Source: Oscillatoria princeps RMCB-10 | Lineage (GTDB): Bacteria; Cyanobacteriota; Cyanobacteriia; Cyanobacteriales; Oscillatoriaceae | Reading direction: 5' to 3' | DNA: 64,000 bases | Assembly: GCA_019359235.1 (NCBI GenBank) | Contig: JAHHHT010000038.1 | Span: 1 to 64,000, forward strand | In this document: one piece after another, positions 27,016-36,335 of the stretch | How the letters are laid out: each line of letters opens with the position of its first letter | How positions within the stretch are numbered: the stretch's first letter is position 1 | The notes under the pieces: generated by a model | What the model was told of the DNA's origin: nothing | What the model saw: the letters and a program-made list of their open reading frames with translations, nothing else | Database searches by the model: none | Made by a program: the position numbers and the translations under genes

Positions 27016-29139
27016 GTGATTGGCAAACTTTTAGATCGACGTTACCGCATTCTTGCATTCCTGGGCGCAGGCTCATTTGGACAAACTTATCTGGCAGAAG
27101 ATATTCGCCGCCCGGGTTGCCCTAAATGTGTCATCAAGCACCTGCGCCCCATCCGCAACACATCTAAATCCTTACTCGCCGCCCGCCGCCGATTTCTAAG
27201 AGAGGCGCACAGTTTGGAAAAGCTGGGAAAACACGACCAGATTCCCCTGCTCCTGGCGTATTTTGAAGCCAAAGAGCACTTTTTCCTAGTGGAAGACTAC
27301 ATTCCCGGTCATCCCCTGTCAGAAGAGATTGTGCCCGGATCGCCCCTGAGCGAAAGCCAAGCGATCGCCCTGCTGCAAGAGGTGTTAGAGGTTTTGGACT
27401 TCGTGCACAGCAACGGGGTGATTCACCGGGATGTCACGCCGGCAAACATCATCCGGCGCGAGACAGACGGCAAATTAGTTTTAATCGACTTTGGGGCGGT
27501 AAAAGAAATAACCGCAGAGCTGCTTGAGGGGGATTACCGGACAATTGCCACCGGCACACCGGCTTACATGCCGGTGGAACAATTCCGAGGGCAGCCCCAA
27601 TTTAACAGCGATATCTACGCCTTGGGCACAATCGCTATCCAAGCGCTGACCGGAGCCAGCGTTAAAGATTTACCGCACCTGAAAAATCCCAGCAATTCCA
27701 GCAGCGGTGAAACTCTCTGGCGACTGCGAGCGCGCATCAGCCCAAAGCTAGCCGATGTCATCGACAAAATGGTGCGCGACGACTTCAAGCAGCGCTACCA
27801 GTCAGCCAGAGAAGTGCTAGAAGAATTGCAAAAAATCGCCGCCAGTTCGGCGGCTCCCGATCTGCCGGCAACTATCATTGATTTTCCCACAACCCTGCCC
27901 CCTTCTGGAACCCAAGGCAGCGAACTGGGGGAGCAAACAGATTCGCTGCTGCGCAAAATCACCACCGCCGGCATAGCAGTTTTGCTGGCGGGCGGGCTGA
28001 TTCTGATTTTCCACAGCCAAATCCAGATGCAAGCCAACCAGTTTTACAACAGAGCAGCCGAGCGGGCTAAGTCTGGCGATGCGCAAGGGAGCATAGAGGA
28101 TTACAGCCGCGCCATTCAATTTAATCCCAGCGATGCCGGTGCCTATTTCAGCCGGGGAAAAGTCCGCTTGCAGCTGGGAGACTTTCAGGGTGCGCTAGAG
28201 GATTACAGCGAGGTGATTCGACTCAATCCCAGCGACGCCTCCGCCTACGAAAACCGCTGCGTGGCGCAACTGCATCTCAAGCAGCTGGAAGAGGCTCTCT
28301 CCGATTGCACTCAGGCGATTCGCCTCGCCGCCAACCCCACAGCCTACAAGAACCGCTGCTCCGTCCACTTGCAGCTGGGAGCGCACCGGCGAGCGATAGA
28401 AGACTGCACTCAGGCGATTCAACTCAATCCCGAAGATGCCGGTGCCCACAGCAACCGGGCGCTGGCTCTCTCTGCAGTGGGAGAGCAGAACTTGGCGGTT
28501 GAGGACTTCACGCAAGCTCTGCGGCTCAATCCCAGCGATACCGGCACTCTTCCCGTCAGCAGCGATCCTGCCGGTGCCGGTGCCTACTTGAATCGCTGTA
28601 TCGCCCAAGTGAATCTCTCGAATTTCCCAGCCGCTCTGTCCGATTGCACGCAAGCGCTGCAGCTCAATCCCGATTTAGCCGGCGCTTACGCCTACCGCTG
28701 CACTGCCCAGCTCAATCTCGCCGGGCATCAAAAAGCAATTGTTGACTGCAGCCGCGCTCTTGAATTGAATGCCAGCGATGCCGGTGCCTACAGCAACCGG
28801 GGTTTGGCTCGCTACGCACTCGGCGATAAAGCAGGGGCGCTCGAAGATTTCACGCAGGCGATTCGCCTTGGCGGGAGTGCCGGTGCCTACAGCAACCGGG
28901 GAAATGCCAACTATGACTTGGGAGATTACAAACAAGCCCTTGCGGATTACACGCAAGCGATTCGGCTCGGGCCCGACTCCGAACAAGCTTACTACGGTCG
29001 CGGCAGAGCCCGCCTCCAGTTTGGCGACAAACCGGCAGCCATTCAGGATTTTCAAAAAGCTGCCCAACTCTGTCTTGACAAAGGGCTTACTGGCTGCTAC
29101 AATGCTTCACAAAATCAGCTAAAACACCTTCAGCCTTAG
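27016..29139 (+). CDS. Kinase-TPR protein 4, catalytic Lys replaced by Thr
   Basis: A GTG at 27016 (IGKLLDRRYRIL) aligns with its paralogues; a GTG at 26977 would add 13 residues. The product is 707 residues. The kinase domain has GAGSFGQTY, Lys in CVIKHL, DFGA and GTPAYMPVEQF, but the catalytic loop is H137-R-D-V-T, so the usual Lys is Thr. The catalytic Asp is kept, so weak activity is possible. A membrane segment (TAGIAVLLAGGLILIF) near residue 320 is followed by 10 TPRs; a 13-residue spacer (TGTLPVSSDPAGA) splits repeats 5 and 6. It converges with a small TPR gene. Confidence 0.9.
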   Translation: MIGKLLDRRYRILAFLGAGSFGQTYLAEDIRRPGCPKCVIKHLRPIRNTSKSLLAARRRFLREAHSLEKLGKHDQIPLLLAYFEAKEHFFLVEDYIPGHPLSEEIVPGSPLSESQAIALLQEVLEVLDFVHSNGVIHRDVTPANIIRRETDGKLVLIDFGAVKEITAELLEGDYRTIATGTPAYMPVEQFRGQPQFNSDIYALGTIAIQALTGASVKDLPHLKNPSNSSSGETLWRLRARISPKLADVIDKMVRDDFKQRYQSAREVLEELQKIAASSAAPDLPATIIDFPTTLPPSGTQGSELGEQTDSLLRKITTAGIAVLLAGGLILIFHSQIQMQANQFYNRAAERAKSGDAQGSIEDYSRAIQFNPSDAGAYFSRGKVRLQLGDFQGALEDYSEVIRLNPSDASAYENRCVAQLHLKQLEEALSDCTQAIRLAANPTAYKNRCSVHLQLGAHRRAIEDCTQAIQLNPEDAGAHSNRALALSAVGEQNLAVEDFTQALRLNPSDTGTLPVSSDPAGAGAYLNRCIAQVNLSNFPAALSDCTQALQLNPDLAGAYAYRCTAQLNLAGHQKAIVDCSRALELNASDAGAYSNRGLARYALGDKAGALEDFTQAIRLGGSAGAYSNRGNANYDLGDYKQALADYTQAIRLGPDSEQAYYGRGRARLQFGDKPAAIQDFQKAAQLCLDKGLTGCYNASQNQLKHLQP

Positions 29140-29211
29140 CTGAATTAAACCTTAAAACTTAAAAACTCTTTCAATTTTAATGTTTAATTTTTAATTCCTT
29201 GCCCCTAGCCC

Positions 29212-29694
29212 CTACTCAATCTCCTCATCTTCACAATCTTCACAGGCAAAACCCAGTCCCAACTGTTTCAGCAAGCCACTCAGGTTATTCTTAGCCGTGG
29301 TGTAGTTGGGGTCGATGTCTAGGGCGCGGTAATAGGCAGCCATCGCTTCTGGATATCTTCCCAGCTGCATCAGCGCAAAGCCCCGGTTATTCCAAGCCTT
29401 AGCGGAGTTGGGATCGATCGCCACGGCGCGTTCGTAGGCGGTGAGGGCTTGTTCGTAATTTCCCGTCTGGCGCAGTGCGAAGCCCAGGTTATTCCAAGCT
29501 TTAGCGTACTTGGGATTGATGGCCAAGGCCCGGCTGTAGGAAACAATCGCCTCTTGGTGGTTTCCCAGCTGCATCAGGGCAAAACCCCGGTTGTTCCAGG
29601 CTTTAGCGTGCTTGGGATTGCTGTCCAAGGAACGGTCATAGACGGCCAGCGCAGTTTCGTAGCTTTTCAGATGCCCCAGTTCGGCGTTGTTCAT
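29212..29694 (-). CDS. TPR-repeat protein
   Basis: This 160-residue soluble protein consists of four TPR units, three of them of nearly identical type (KAWNNRGFALMQLGNHQEAI, KAWNNLGFALRQTGNYEQAL), and an acidic tail ending CEDCEDEE. It has no kinase, signal or membrane part. The repeats are of the AWNNxG type, distinct from the AYxxRG type of the neighbouring kinases, so it is not simply a fragment of them. It probably mediates protein-protein contacts. Confidence 0.82.
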   Translation of the reverse strand: MNNAELGHLKSYETALAVYDRSLDSNPKHAKAWNNRGFALMQLGNHQEAIVSYSRALAINPKYAKAWNNLGFALRQTGNYEQALTAYERAVAIDPNSAKAWNNRGFALMQLGRYPEAMAAYYRALDIDPNYTTAKNNLSGLLKQLGLGFACEDCEDEEIE

Positions 29695-30078
29695 CGCTCT
29701 GTCCCTGCTGTAGAAGTGAACCCACTTCTATCAAAGCACGGACATCAGTTGGCGTGCTACCGCGTTGTTACGGTATTTCAACTGTCCACTATCCGGCACC
29801 CAGGCGCTTGCTTAACTGCCAAAAAACTCCCCATCCCCTCGCTTGCGAGCGATACTGTTGGGAACCAACGCCGCGCCTGGATTTACGCAGCAGAATAGGA
29901 GAGCGGCTTTTCTCTGCGCTCCCCCCTGTCCCTCTCCCTCTGATTGCACCGCTAAAATACCTAAGCCGCCTGCCGGTGTCTTGCCATGCCTCCCGCAGTG
30001 GCTTTTCCAAGCACCGGCCAGAGCGTCCTCCCAGAGAGTCTGCCGGCACTGATATCCGCCCCGATCCAGGGAACCGGC
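29695..30078. other. Intergenic region
   Basis: It lies between two minus-strand genes and is GC-rich. No gene, clear terminator or repeat of the main families is seen. Confidence 0.35.
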
Positions 30079-31032
30079 TCAGCTAGAACGCTTCAGATAG
30101 GGTTTGAGCAGCTCGATAAGCTGGCGAGTCCGCTGGCGCACCCCTCTGTCGTTGAGGTGATATATGGTATCGTAGAACATGGATTTATCGTACATAAAAT
30201 CCAGGGGATGGCCGATTACCGGCACCTGCATCTGCCGGTAAAAATCCTGATAGTTTTGGAAAGCTTCCTGATATTTATCTTGTTTGTATGCCTCATAAAA
30301 TATTGTGTTTGGCCAGCTCGCTAAAAGTCGGACATTGTTTTTCTGGCACCACTTCACAAAATCCCTGACAGCTTTTACCCCCACAGTTTCGCCGGGAAAG
30401 AAAATTTCCATTGGCTGCCATGTTTCAATTTGCAGGCGCTGATCTTTTGTCAGGGTTGCTTCCTTGTTGTTGGTGTAATCTCCGTTAGCGCTGACGTATT
30501 TTTCTTGATAACTAATTGAGTAATTCGCCGGCTTAATTCTGGAGGCCAGACCCATAATTAAGCGGGGGAACGATAGGAATGCGAACATCTGAGGGTGAGT
30601 CAGTACATAGGGCGGGTCGTGGGCAAACACGTAATCAACTAACCCCTCTTCCGGTATATAATCGTTCAGGTACAGTTCGTACTCCAGGGGCATCAGAACC
30701 GTATCCCCTGGATTGATGGATAAACGAGCGCGGCGCAGGATATATTCCACACCCAATCCAGCATTGGGTTTTGCCGCGTTGAGACAGGGGACTTTCGTTT
30801 CTTCTTGCAGCTGCTGGCAGCTTATACCGAAATGTGAATTTGAGCCAGAGACTATCACGAGTTTGGGATCTTTAACTGAGCTGGCAAATTTCAAGTGGAT
30901 TTTGTCCACTTGATAAATATAATGGCTGGTCTGAGTGGGAGCCCCCAGCTGCAAGGCTGCTATTAAGACAAACACAACCCAGCCCACCACAAAGCCATAC
31001 AGAATGCCTTTCAGGTAATTGACGAGCTTCAT
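30079..31032 (-). CDS. AlgJ/DltD-like SGNH-type partner of MBOAT acyltransferase
   Basis: The 317-residue protein has one N-terminal membrane segment (GFVVGWVVFVLIAALQLG) and an extracytoplasmic domain with SGSNSHFGI early and DTIYHLND near the C-terminus, the arrangement of the Ser and Asp-x-x-His catalytic residues of SGNH-like acetyl-transferring partners. It is the downstream gene of an MBOAT gene, 7 bp apart, and the pair resembles AlgI/AlgJ or DltB/DltD. Together they would move an acyl group across the membrane onto an exported polysaccharide. Confidence 0.75.
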   Translation of the reverse strand: MKLVNYLKGILYGFVVGWVVFVLIAALQLGAPTQTSHYIYQVDKIHLKFASSVKDPKLVIVSGSNSHFGISCQQLQEETKVPCLNAAKPNAGLGVEYILRRARLSINPGDTVLMPLEYELYLNDYIPEEGLVDYVFAHDPPYVLTHPQMFAFLSFPRLIMGLASRIKPANYSISYQEKYVSANGDYTNNKEATLTKDQRLQIETWQPMEIFFPGETVGVKAVRDFVKWCQKNNVRLLASWPNTIFYEAYKQDKYQEAFQNYQDFYRQMQVPVIGHPLDFMYDKSMFYDTIYHLNDRGVRQRTRQLIELLKPYLKRSS

Positions 31033-31039
31033 TGGAGTT

Positions 31040-32617
31040 TTAGAAGTTAAAGTACAAAAATTCAGTGGGTTTGGCAGTCACAGATATCTTGGCAATCAGA
31101 AAAACCACCACCCCGATCAGGATGGCGAAAGGCATTGTGGGCTGCCACTGGAAGCGAGCCGGCAGCGAGTTTGACTCCTCCGGTTCAGTCTCAGGACGGT
31201 AATCGTAGGCTGGCTCGTGCTGTCCCATCCACTCTTGGGTGTTTGGGGCAAACCAAGCAATCGGAAGTGCCAGCAACAGCCAAAAGAGTGCGTCAACTAT
31301 CCCGAAGCTCGCAAAAGGTACAAATCCATTAAACTGAATCCCCCAGTCCTTGAGAAAGGCGAATTTGTCAGCGAATAATTTGGGCAGTGACAAGCCGTTC
31401 ACACCTGCCATTCCCTGCAGGAGTACGAAGGCTTGATGGTAATTTTCCGCCCGAAAGAAAACCCAGGTCAACAGCACGAACAGGAAGGTAACTGTCCGCC
31501 CCAGCCAGCGCCCGTAAGCCGTGCTTTGCTGTAAGTTGTGACCAAGCGCCTTTCGGAATAATTGCCACTGCCGGTGAATTGTTAAGCCAAGTCCGTGCAA
31601 CCCCCCCCAGATGACAAAAGTCCAGCCGGCACCGTGCCACAGCCCGCCCAGCAGCATGGTAATCATCAGATTCAGGTAGCGTCTGGGCTCTCCTTTGCGG
31701 TTGCCCCCTAGAGGAATGTAAAGGTAATCTCGCAGGAACCGCGAGAGCGTCATGTGCCAGCGCCGCCAGAAGTCACTAATGTTGACCGCTTTATAGGGGG
31801 AGTTAAAGTTGAGCGGCAACTTGATGCCGAACATCCGAGCCCCGCCAATCGCCATATCCGAGTAGCCAGAAAAATCGAAGTACAGCTGCAATGTGTACGC
31901 CAAAATTCCAATCCACGCCTCTATAAATGTCACAGGCGCAACGTTCGCCGCCTCAAAAACTGGCGTGGCATAGACAGCCACACTGTCGGCTATAAACGTT
32001 TTCTTGAACAGCCCCACGATAAAGATTGTCAGCCCCACCATAAATTGGGCTTCGCTAAACTTAAAGATTGACGGTTTATCAAACTGGGGCAGGACTTCTT
32101 TGTGGTGGACTATCGGGCCAGCTATCAGTTGCGGAAAGAAGCTGACAAACAGGGCGTATTTTAGGAAATTGTGATTTTCGATTTCCCTGTTGTAAGTGTC
32201 TACTAGATAGGCGATGTTCTGGAATGTAAAGAAGGAAATTCCCAGCGGCAGTACAATCTTTTCCAGATGGAATTCCGTGCCGGCAAGGGCGTTGATGTTG
32301 TCTGCAAAAAAGTTGGCGTACTTGAAATAGCCCAGCAGCGCCAGGTTTCCGCCCAGCCCCAATACTAGCAGCCATTTCCCACTGATGGGCAGTCTTTTGG
32401 GTGGGTATCTCAGGAGAAGTCCCATTCCGTAGTTGAAACCCTTCGAGAACAGCAGCAGTCCGATGTAGGCAGGATTCCAATACCCGTAATAAAACAGGGA
32501 CGCAAAAACTAGCCACCCAATCGCCCCCTGATACAGATGCCGGTGCCCCAACCAGAAGAACACTGCCAGTGTGATTGGCAAAAACAGAAAGATGAACTCA
32601 AAGGAGCTAAACAGCAT
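31040..32617 (-). CDS. MBOAT-family O-acyltransferase (AlgI-like)
   Basis: This 525-residue multi-pass membrane protein has the MBOAT hallmarks: NISDFWRRWHMTLSRFLRDY and YIPLGGNRKG, then LLGGLWHGAGWTFVIWGGLH with the invariant His. The length and the FFYGYWNP-like start agree with AlgI/DltB. It transfers an acyl group, often acetyl, from a cytoplasmic donor through the membrane. With the SGNH-type protein encoded 7 bp downstream it forms an export-side O-acylation pair. It could modify the polysaccharide made by the 43-58 kb locus, but that link is inference. Confidence 0.93.
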   Translation of the reverse strand: MLFSSFEFIFLFLPITLAVFFWLGHRHLYQGAIGWLVFASLFYYGYWNPAYIGLLLFSKGFNYGMGLLLRYPPKRLPISGKWLLVLGLGGNLALLGYFKYANFFADNINALAGTEFHLEKIVLPLGISFFTFQNIAYLVDTYNREIENHNFLKYALFVSFFPQLIAGPIVHHKEVLPQFDKPSIFKFSEAQFMVGLTIFIVGLFKKTFIADSVAVYATPVFEAANVAPVTFIEAWIGILAYTLQLYFDFSGYSDMAIGGARMFGIKLPLNFNSPYKAVNISDFWRRWHMTLSRFLRDYLYIPLGGNRKGEPRRYLNLMITMLLGGLWHGAGWTFVIWGGLHGLGLTIHRQWQLFRKALGHNLQQSTAYGRWLGRTVTFLFVLLTWVFFRAENYHQAFVLLQGMAGVNGLSLPKLFADKFAFLKDWGIQFNGFVPFASFGIVDALFWLLLALPIAWFAPNTQEWMGQHEPAYDYRPETEPEESNSLPARFQWQPTMPFAILIGVVVFLIAKISVTAKPTEFLYFNF

Positions 32618-32835
32618 GGTTGGGAACTCTCCTTTTGTGGCCGTCTGGTGTGAGTGGACAAGGGATATGAGCCATTATACAATAAAAATTTTGCAGGTAG
32701 GTCCGGCAGGGTACAGCCGCTGTCCTCCGCAGCCATAGCGTTGGGAATCCCTTGATTCTTTTCCCCCCCCACCGTTGGGCCCGGTATTTTGTTCCCGTCG
32801 CTACATTCTAGAGCTGGCTTTAGCTGGCCCAAGTT

Positions 32836-34287
32836 TTAATCCCCAGCCTGTATGCGCTTTAACAAATCGTAAAACGGCTGCCAGTTATCCTCAACCGCAA
32901 TTGCCTCCCAAACCGCCTCAATCTCCGGTCTGACCAACACCGTTATCGGATTGTGCCGGCGCAACCGGCTCGCCATTTCCTCCAGCTCGGCATTTGACAA
33001 ACCCTGCAAAATATGGTAATATAATTCCCGCCAAGGCTGCAATAATTCTGCCGGCTCAGCCGCACTAAAGATCAGACTGGCATCATCCCGCCAAGCGGGG
33101 GAAAACTGTTTCCTCAGCTCAGCAAAAAAATCCCCATACCCCACCTGGGAGTCTTTCAGCAGCTGCAGCGTCAGTCTCAGCAAGTCCGACCCCAGTTCCG
33201 CCGGCAGTTCGGCAAACCCCAGCCGGTTGAGCATCAGCTGCCGGTAAGTCGCGTGATAGCGATCGTCAAACTGCGCCAGCGCCGCCTCCATCTCAGCTGG
33301 GTCAATCGCAGCCGAAAGCGGGCCCTGCAGCATCTCCAAATTCAACCGGCAAATCCCCGGCTGATTGCCGTAACTGTAGCGCCCGTAATAGTCAAAATAG
33401 GCGGCGGCAAACGTCGGGCTGTACGTTGGGACAAAGGCATAGGGGCCATAGTCGAAACTCTCGCCGGTAATCGACATGTTGTCCGTATTCAGCACCCCGT
33501 GACAGAAGCCGGCAGCCATCCACTGCGCCGCCAGTTCAGCCACCCGCCGCACCAACTCGGCATAAAACAGCGCGTACCGGTCTTGTGGGGCAACAGACTT
33601 GTCCGCCACCGCTGGGTAATACTGCTCAATTACGTGATCGAGCAGCTTCTCGATTAAATCCTTGCGGCGGAAAAAGTGCAGGCGCTCAAACGTGCCAAAG
33701 CGGATGTGAGAGCGGCTGAAACGCACCATCACCGACGAGCGCGTCGGGGAGGGCTCATCTCCCCGCCACAGCTGCTCGCCGGTTTCAACTAAGCTGAGAC
33801 AGCGGGAGGTTCGCACGCCCAGCCGGTGCAGCGCTTCCGCCGCCAGCACTTCCCGGACGCCGCCTTTGAGAGTCAGCCGCCCATCCGCACTTCGGGAGTG
33901 GGGGGTTCTGCCACTGCCCTTCGTGCCGAAATCGTACAGCTGGCCATCCGCGCCCCGCACCTGACCGTAGAGAAAGCCGCGCCCGTCTCCCAAATAAGGA
34001 TTGTATTCGCCGAACTGATAGCCGTGGTAGCGCAGCGCCAAAAAAGGCCGCACCCCCTGAAACTTGCCAAAGGCTTCAATAAAATGGTGATCTGTAACGG
34101 TTTTTGGGTCTAGCCCCAGTTGGGGCAGCAGGGCGTCGTTGCGCCAGCGCAGGATGTGCTCGGGGAATTCCGCAGCGGCGACTTCATCGAAATAATCGTC
34201 GCCGAGGGATTCTAGCGCCGGCTCGTAATCGAGCAACCGCAAGGGATTGGGAGAATTTGGCGGGGTCGGGTTGCAGGCATTGGTCAT
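32836..34287 (-). CDS. selO: SelO/YdiU protein adenylyltransferase
   Basis: The ATG at 34287 gives 483 residues, normal for SelO. A kinase-like fold with inverted ATP binding is indicated by [20 protein letters not shown], the [15 protein letters not shown] segment and [16 protein letters not shown] then DYGPYAF with metal-binding Asn and Asp. SelO transfers AMP to Ser, Thr or Tyr of proteins and is linked to redox stress. The C-terminal Cys of some SelO proteins is not evident in the last residues. It is monocistronic by appearance. Confidence 0.95.
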   Translation of the reverse strand: MTNACNPTPPNSPNPLRLLDYEPALESLGDDYFDEVAAAEFPEHILRWRNDALLPQLGLDPKTVTDHHFIEAFGKFQGVRPFLALRYHGYQFGEYNPYLGDGRGFLYGQVRGADGQLYDFGTKGSGRTPHSRSADGRLTLKGGVREVLAAEALHRLGVRTSRCLSLVETGEQLWRGDEPSPTRSSVMVRFSRSHIRFGTFERLHFFRRKDLIEKLLDHVIEQYYPAVADKSVAPQDRYALFYAELVRRVAELAAQWMAAGFCHGVLNTDNMSITGESFDYGPYAFVPTYSPTFAAAYFDYYGRYSYGNQPGICRLNLEMLQGPLSAAIDPAEMEAALAQFDDRYHATYRQLMLNRLGFAELPAELGSDLLRLTLQLLKDSQVGYGDFFAELRKQFSPAWRDDASLIFSAAEPAELLQPWRELYYHILQGLSNAELEEMASRLRRHNPITVLVRPEIEAVWEAIAVEDNWQPFYDLLKRIQAGD

Positions 34288-34631
34288 TGAGGGCAAAGCT
34301 TGACTCGTCTTTATCCATCTTGCCAATTATTGTCCACCTTTATATGGGATTGGGGGGTGGGGGCTGGGGGCTGGGTAGGGGGTTAGGTGCCCTTCGCGGA
34401 GATTTGGCCTCTAATTTGGGCCAGACAGCGGCGGCAAACCCTGTCTAGTCTTAGAATCGGAGAAGAAGGACGCTGTCGCGTCCCGCTTCCCTATCGTCCC
34501 TATTGCAGACGCCAGAGTTGCCCCTTCCCGCAGGGTGAGCATTAAGACATTCCAAGGGCTGAGGCTGTTGTGCGTCTGGCAGGGGTATGATATTGCAGCT
34601 ATCATAATCGGGGGTGTTACCCGCTATCAAT

Positions 34632-35066
34632 ATGAATCCAGAACTCAAACAAGCTGAAACCGAAAAGACCTTAGTGAAAGTCAATGTCGAGCAAGCCGGT
34701 GCCATCACCAAAGTCAGTCCTACCGAGGAACCGGCTTCCCAGTGGCAGCGAATCAGAGAGCAAGTTCTCCAAATTCTCTCTGAGCTGCCAGAGTATGTGG
34801 GCGGATTTTTTTCAAACTACCAAAAGCCGATTATCACTCTCGTCCTGCTCCTGTCGGGTGTGGTTTCCGTCAAGGTGTTCCTGGCTGTGCTGGATGCGAT
34901 TAACGACGTTCCCCTGCTAGCGCCCACCTTTGAGTTAGTTGGGCTGGGCTACACGACTTGGTTCGTCTACCGCTATTTGCTCCGCGCCAACACTCGCAAA
35001 GAGCTGTCTGAGGAGTTGCAAGCCTTCAAAGAACAAGTCGTCGGTCAAAACTCCCCGAAATCTTAA
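34632..35066 (+). CDS. CAAD-domain (CURT1-like) membrane protein
   Basis: From ATG 34632 the product has 144 residues: a polar N-terminus, two membrane segments (PIITLVLLLSGVVSVKVFLA and APTFELVGLGYTTWFVYRYL) linked by an acidic loop, and a helical C-terminal tail rich in Glu and Lys. This is the cyanobacterial CAAD domain, homologous to plant CURT1 proteins that bend thylakoid membranes. It supports the cyanobacterial origin of the window. A GGGTGCG/CGCACCC inverted repeat (35081-35101) just after the stop may help end the transcript. Confidence 0.9.
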   Translation: MNPELKQAETEKTLVKVNVEQAGAITKVSPTEEPASQWQRIREQVLQILSELPEYVGGFFSNYQKPIITLVLLLSGVVSVKVFLAVLDAINDVPLLAPTFELVGLGYTTWFVYRYLLRANTRKELSEELQAFKEQVVGQNSPKS

Positions 35067-35144
35067 CAAACTGTAACAGTAGGGTGCGTGCTGCGCACCC
35101 TGCCCTCGTGGGCCGGTCGCCGGAACATGAAAATTGTCCTTGTC

Positions 35145-35345
35145 ACAGAAACCCGGTTTCTTTAAGAAACCGGGTTTCTTAATTGCGCCCCTTGACATTT
35201 CGGTTTTTTTGTGCTATCCTACTTGGGGCATCGGGCATCGGGCATCGGGCATCGGGATGGTCTTAAAACAGTCAATCCCCAATCCAAAATCTAAAATCCA
35301 AAATCTAAAATCTAAAATCTAAAATCCTTGCATCCAAAATCCTTG
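35145..35345. repeat. GAAACC palindrome and heptanucleotide arrays
   Basis: The palindrome GAAACCCGGTTTCTTTAAG with its mirror (35149-35178) is followed by 4 units of GGGCATC (35226-35253) and about 6 units of AATC(C/T)AA (35279-35325). Confidence 0.85.
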
Positions 35346-35374
35346 CATCCAAAATCGCCCAATCCCCAGTCCAA

Positions 35375-35800
35375 TTAAGTCAGGTTGATGGCCATAAGTT
35401 GGTGATTCAGAAACTTGACAAATTCTTCCACCGTAGAAAAGGCAGACACGTCAACCCGCTCGCTGATATCCACCCCAAAACTGCCCAGAAAATCTTCACA
35501 CAAACTTATCTGCCAGTCGAACCAGCACACAAGTGTTAACTGCAAATCTTGCTCGAGCCGGTCGCCGGGTCGCACCCGCCCAATCTGCAAGCCGGAATAT
35601 TTTTCCAGGTAGGTGTAAACAAAGGAGACAACCGGCCTGGTCATGCCACGAGGTCGCCAAAAAAACTCAAACCACTGATCCAGGTTTAGGGCTTGGCGAT
35701 CGCGCAATGCCTGATTCACCTGCCGCCTAGCCTCAACATCCGGACTGAGGTCTGTGTAGGTGCTGAAGTTGAGAACGATTTCTTTGATCTTGCGCCACAT
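35375..35800 (-). CDS. Conserved hypothetical, possibly DUF1493/acyl-carrier-like
   Basis: The 141-residue soluble protein has in its second half the order of an acyl-carrier-like DUF1493 fold: RVRPGDRLEQDLQLT, a helix, then FGVDISERVDVSAFSTVEEF and a final helix. There is no DSL serine, so it would not carry phosphopantetheine. The N-terminal part (FFWRPRGMTRPVVSFVYTYL) is helical. No operon partner is visible. Function unknown. Confidence 0.55.
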   Translation of the reverse strand: MWRKIKEIVLNFSTYTDLSPDVEARRQVNQALRDRQALNLDQWFEFFWRPRGMTRPVVSFVYTYLEKYSGLQIGRVRPGDRLEQDLQLTLVCWFDWQISLCEDFLGSFGVDISERVDVSAFSTVEEFVKFLNHQLMAINLT

Positions 35801-35909
35801 CTTGCCGGTAAAACCAACCGCATCGATCTGAGGGTTTTCTCTAGTGTTCCCAACTCAGCTTTATGCTATCGGGGCACGCTCGCACGCTCGCATTGGAAGC
35901 CCCATGCCA

Positions 35910-36025
35910 GGTGCAGATGGGACGCCAAGCCCTCAAATTTAGAGTTATCCGAAAGAAAGGTTTTTACAAATACCCGACTTTAGACGGGTTTTGTATATAT
36001 GCTTTCTTCCGGAAATAAGAAATGG
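35910..36025 (+). repeat. Direct repeat, copy 1, with terminator-like hairpin
   Basis: It is nearly identical to 36123-36238. Shared parts are GATGGGACGCCAAGCCCT, TATCCGAAAGAAAG and the hairpin ACCCG-ACTTTAGA-CGGGT followed by TTTTG (35971-35993), which resembles a rho-independent terminator. Confidence 0.8.
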
Positions 36026-36122
36026 GATTCGATTTTGGATTTTGGATGCCCTGATTTTGGATTGATTATCCCCAACCCGGGGCATAAATTTGGCCATTGG
36101 ACAATGGGAATATGCCCCATGT

Positions 36123-36238
36123 TAGGTGGAGATGGGACGCCAAGCCCTAAAATTTAGGGATATCCGAAAGAAAGATTTTTACAAATACCCGACTTTAGAC
36201 GGGTTTTGTATATATGCTTTCTACCGGAAAGAAGAAAT
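36123..36238 (+). repeat. Direct repeat, copy 2, with terminator-like hairpin
   Basis: Second copy of the segment, offset 212 to 213 bp. The hairpin and the GGGACGCC core are exactly conserved. Differences are mainly single bases outside them. Confidence 0.8.
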
Positions 36239-36335
36239 GTGTGCGAATTGCAGACAAAATAGCGAAGGGCAGTTGAGCTGATCCCAATGCCCCATGCGCC
36301 ATGCGCTATGCCCCATGCGCCATGTCCCGCGCCCG

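Larger units (their letters stand above)
35801..36335. other. Intergenic region with a duplicated 100-120 bp segment
   Basis: It contains two direct repeats listed separately, an intervening stretch with ATTTTGGAT-type heptamers (36030-36065), and CATGC(G/C)CCATGC units at 36286-36325. No gene is seen. Confidence 0.5.

Noticed and set aside
35910-36238. Assignment of the duplicated segment as a cyclic-di-GMP riboswitch
   Set aside because: Only a short core is similar; the rest of the consensus cannot be found by eye and no regulated gene follows.
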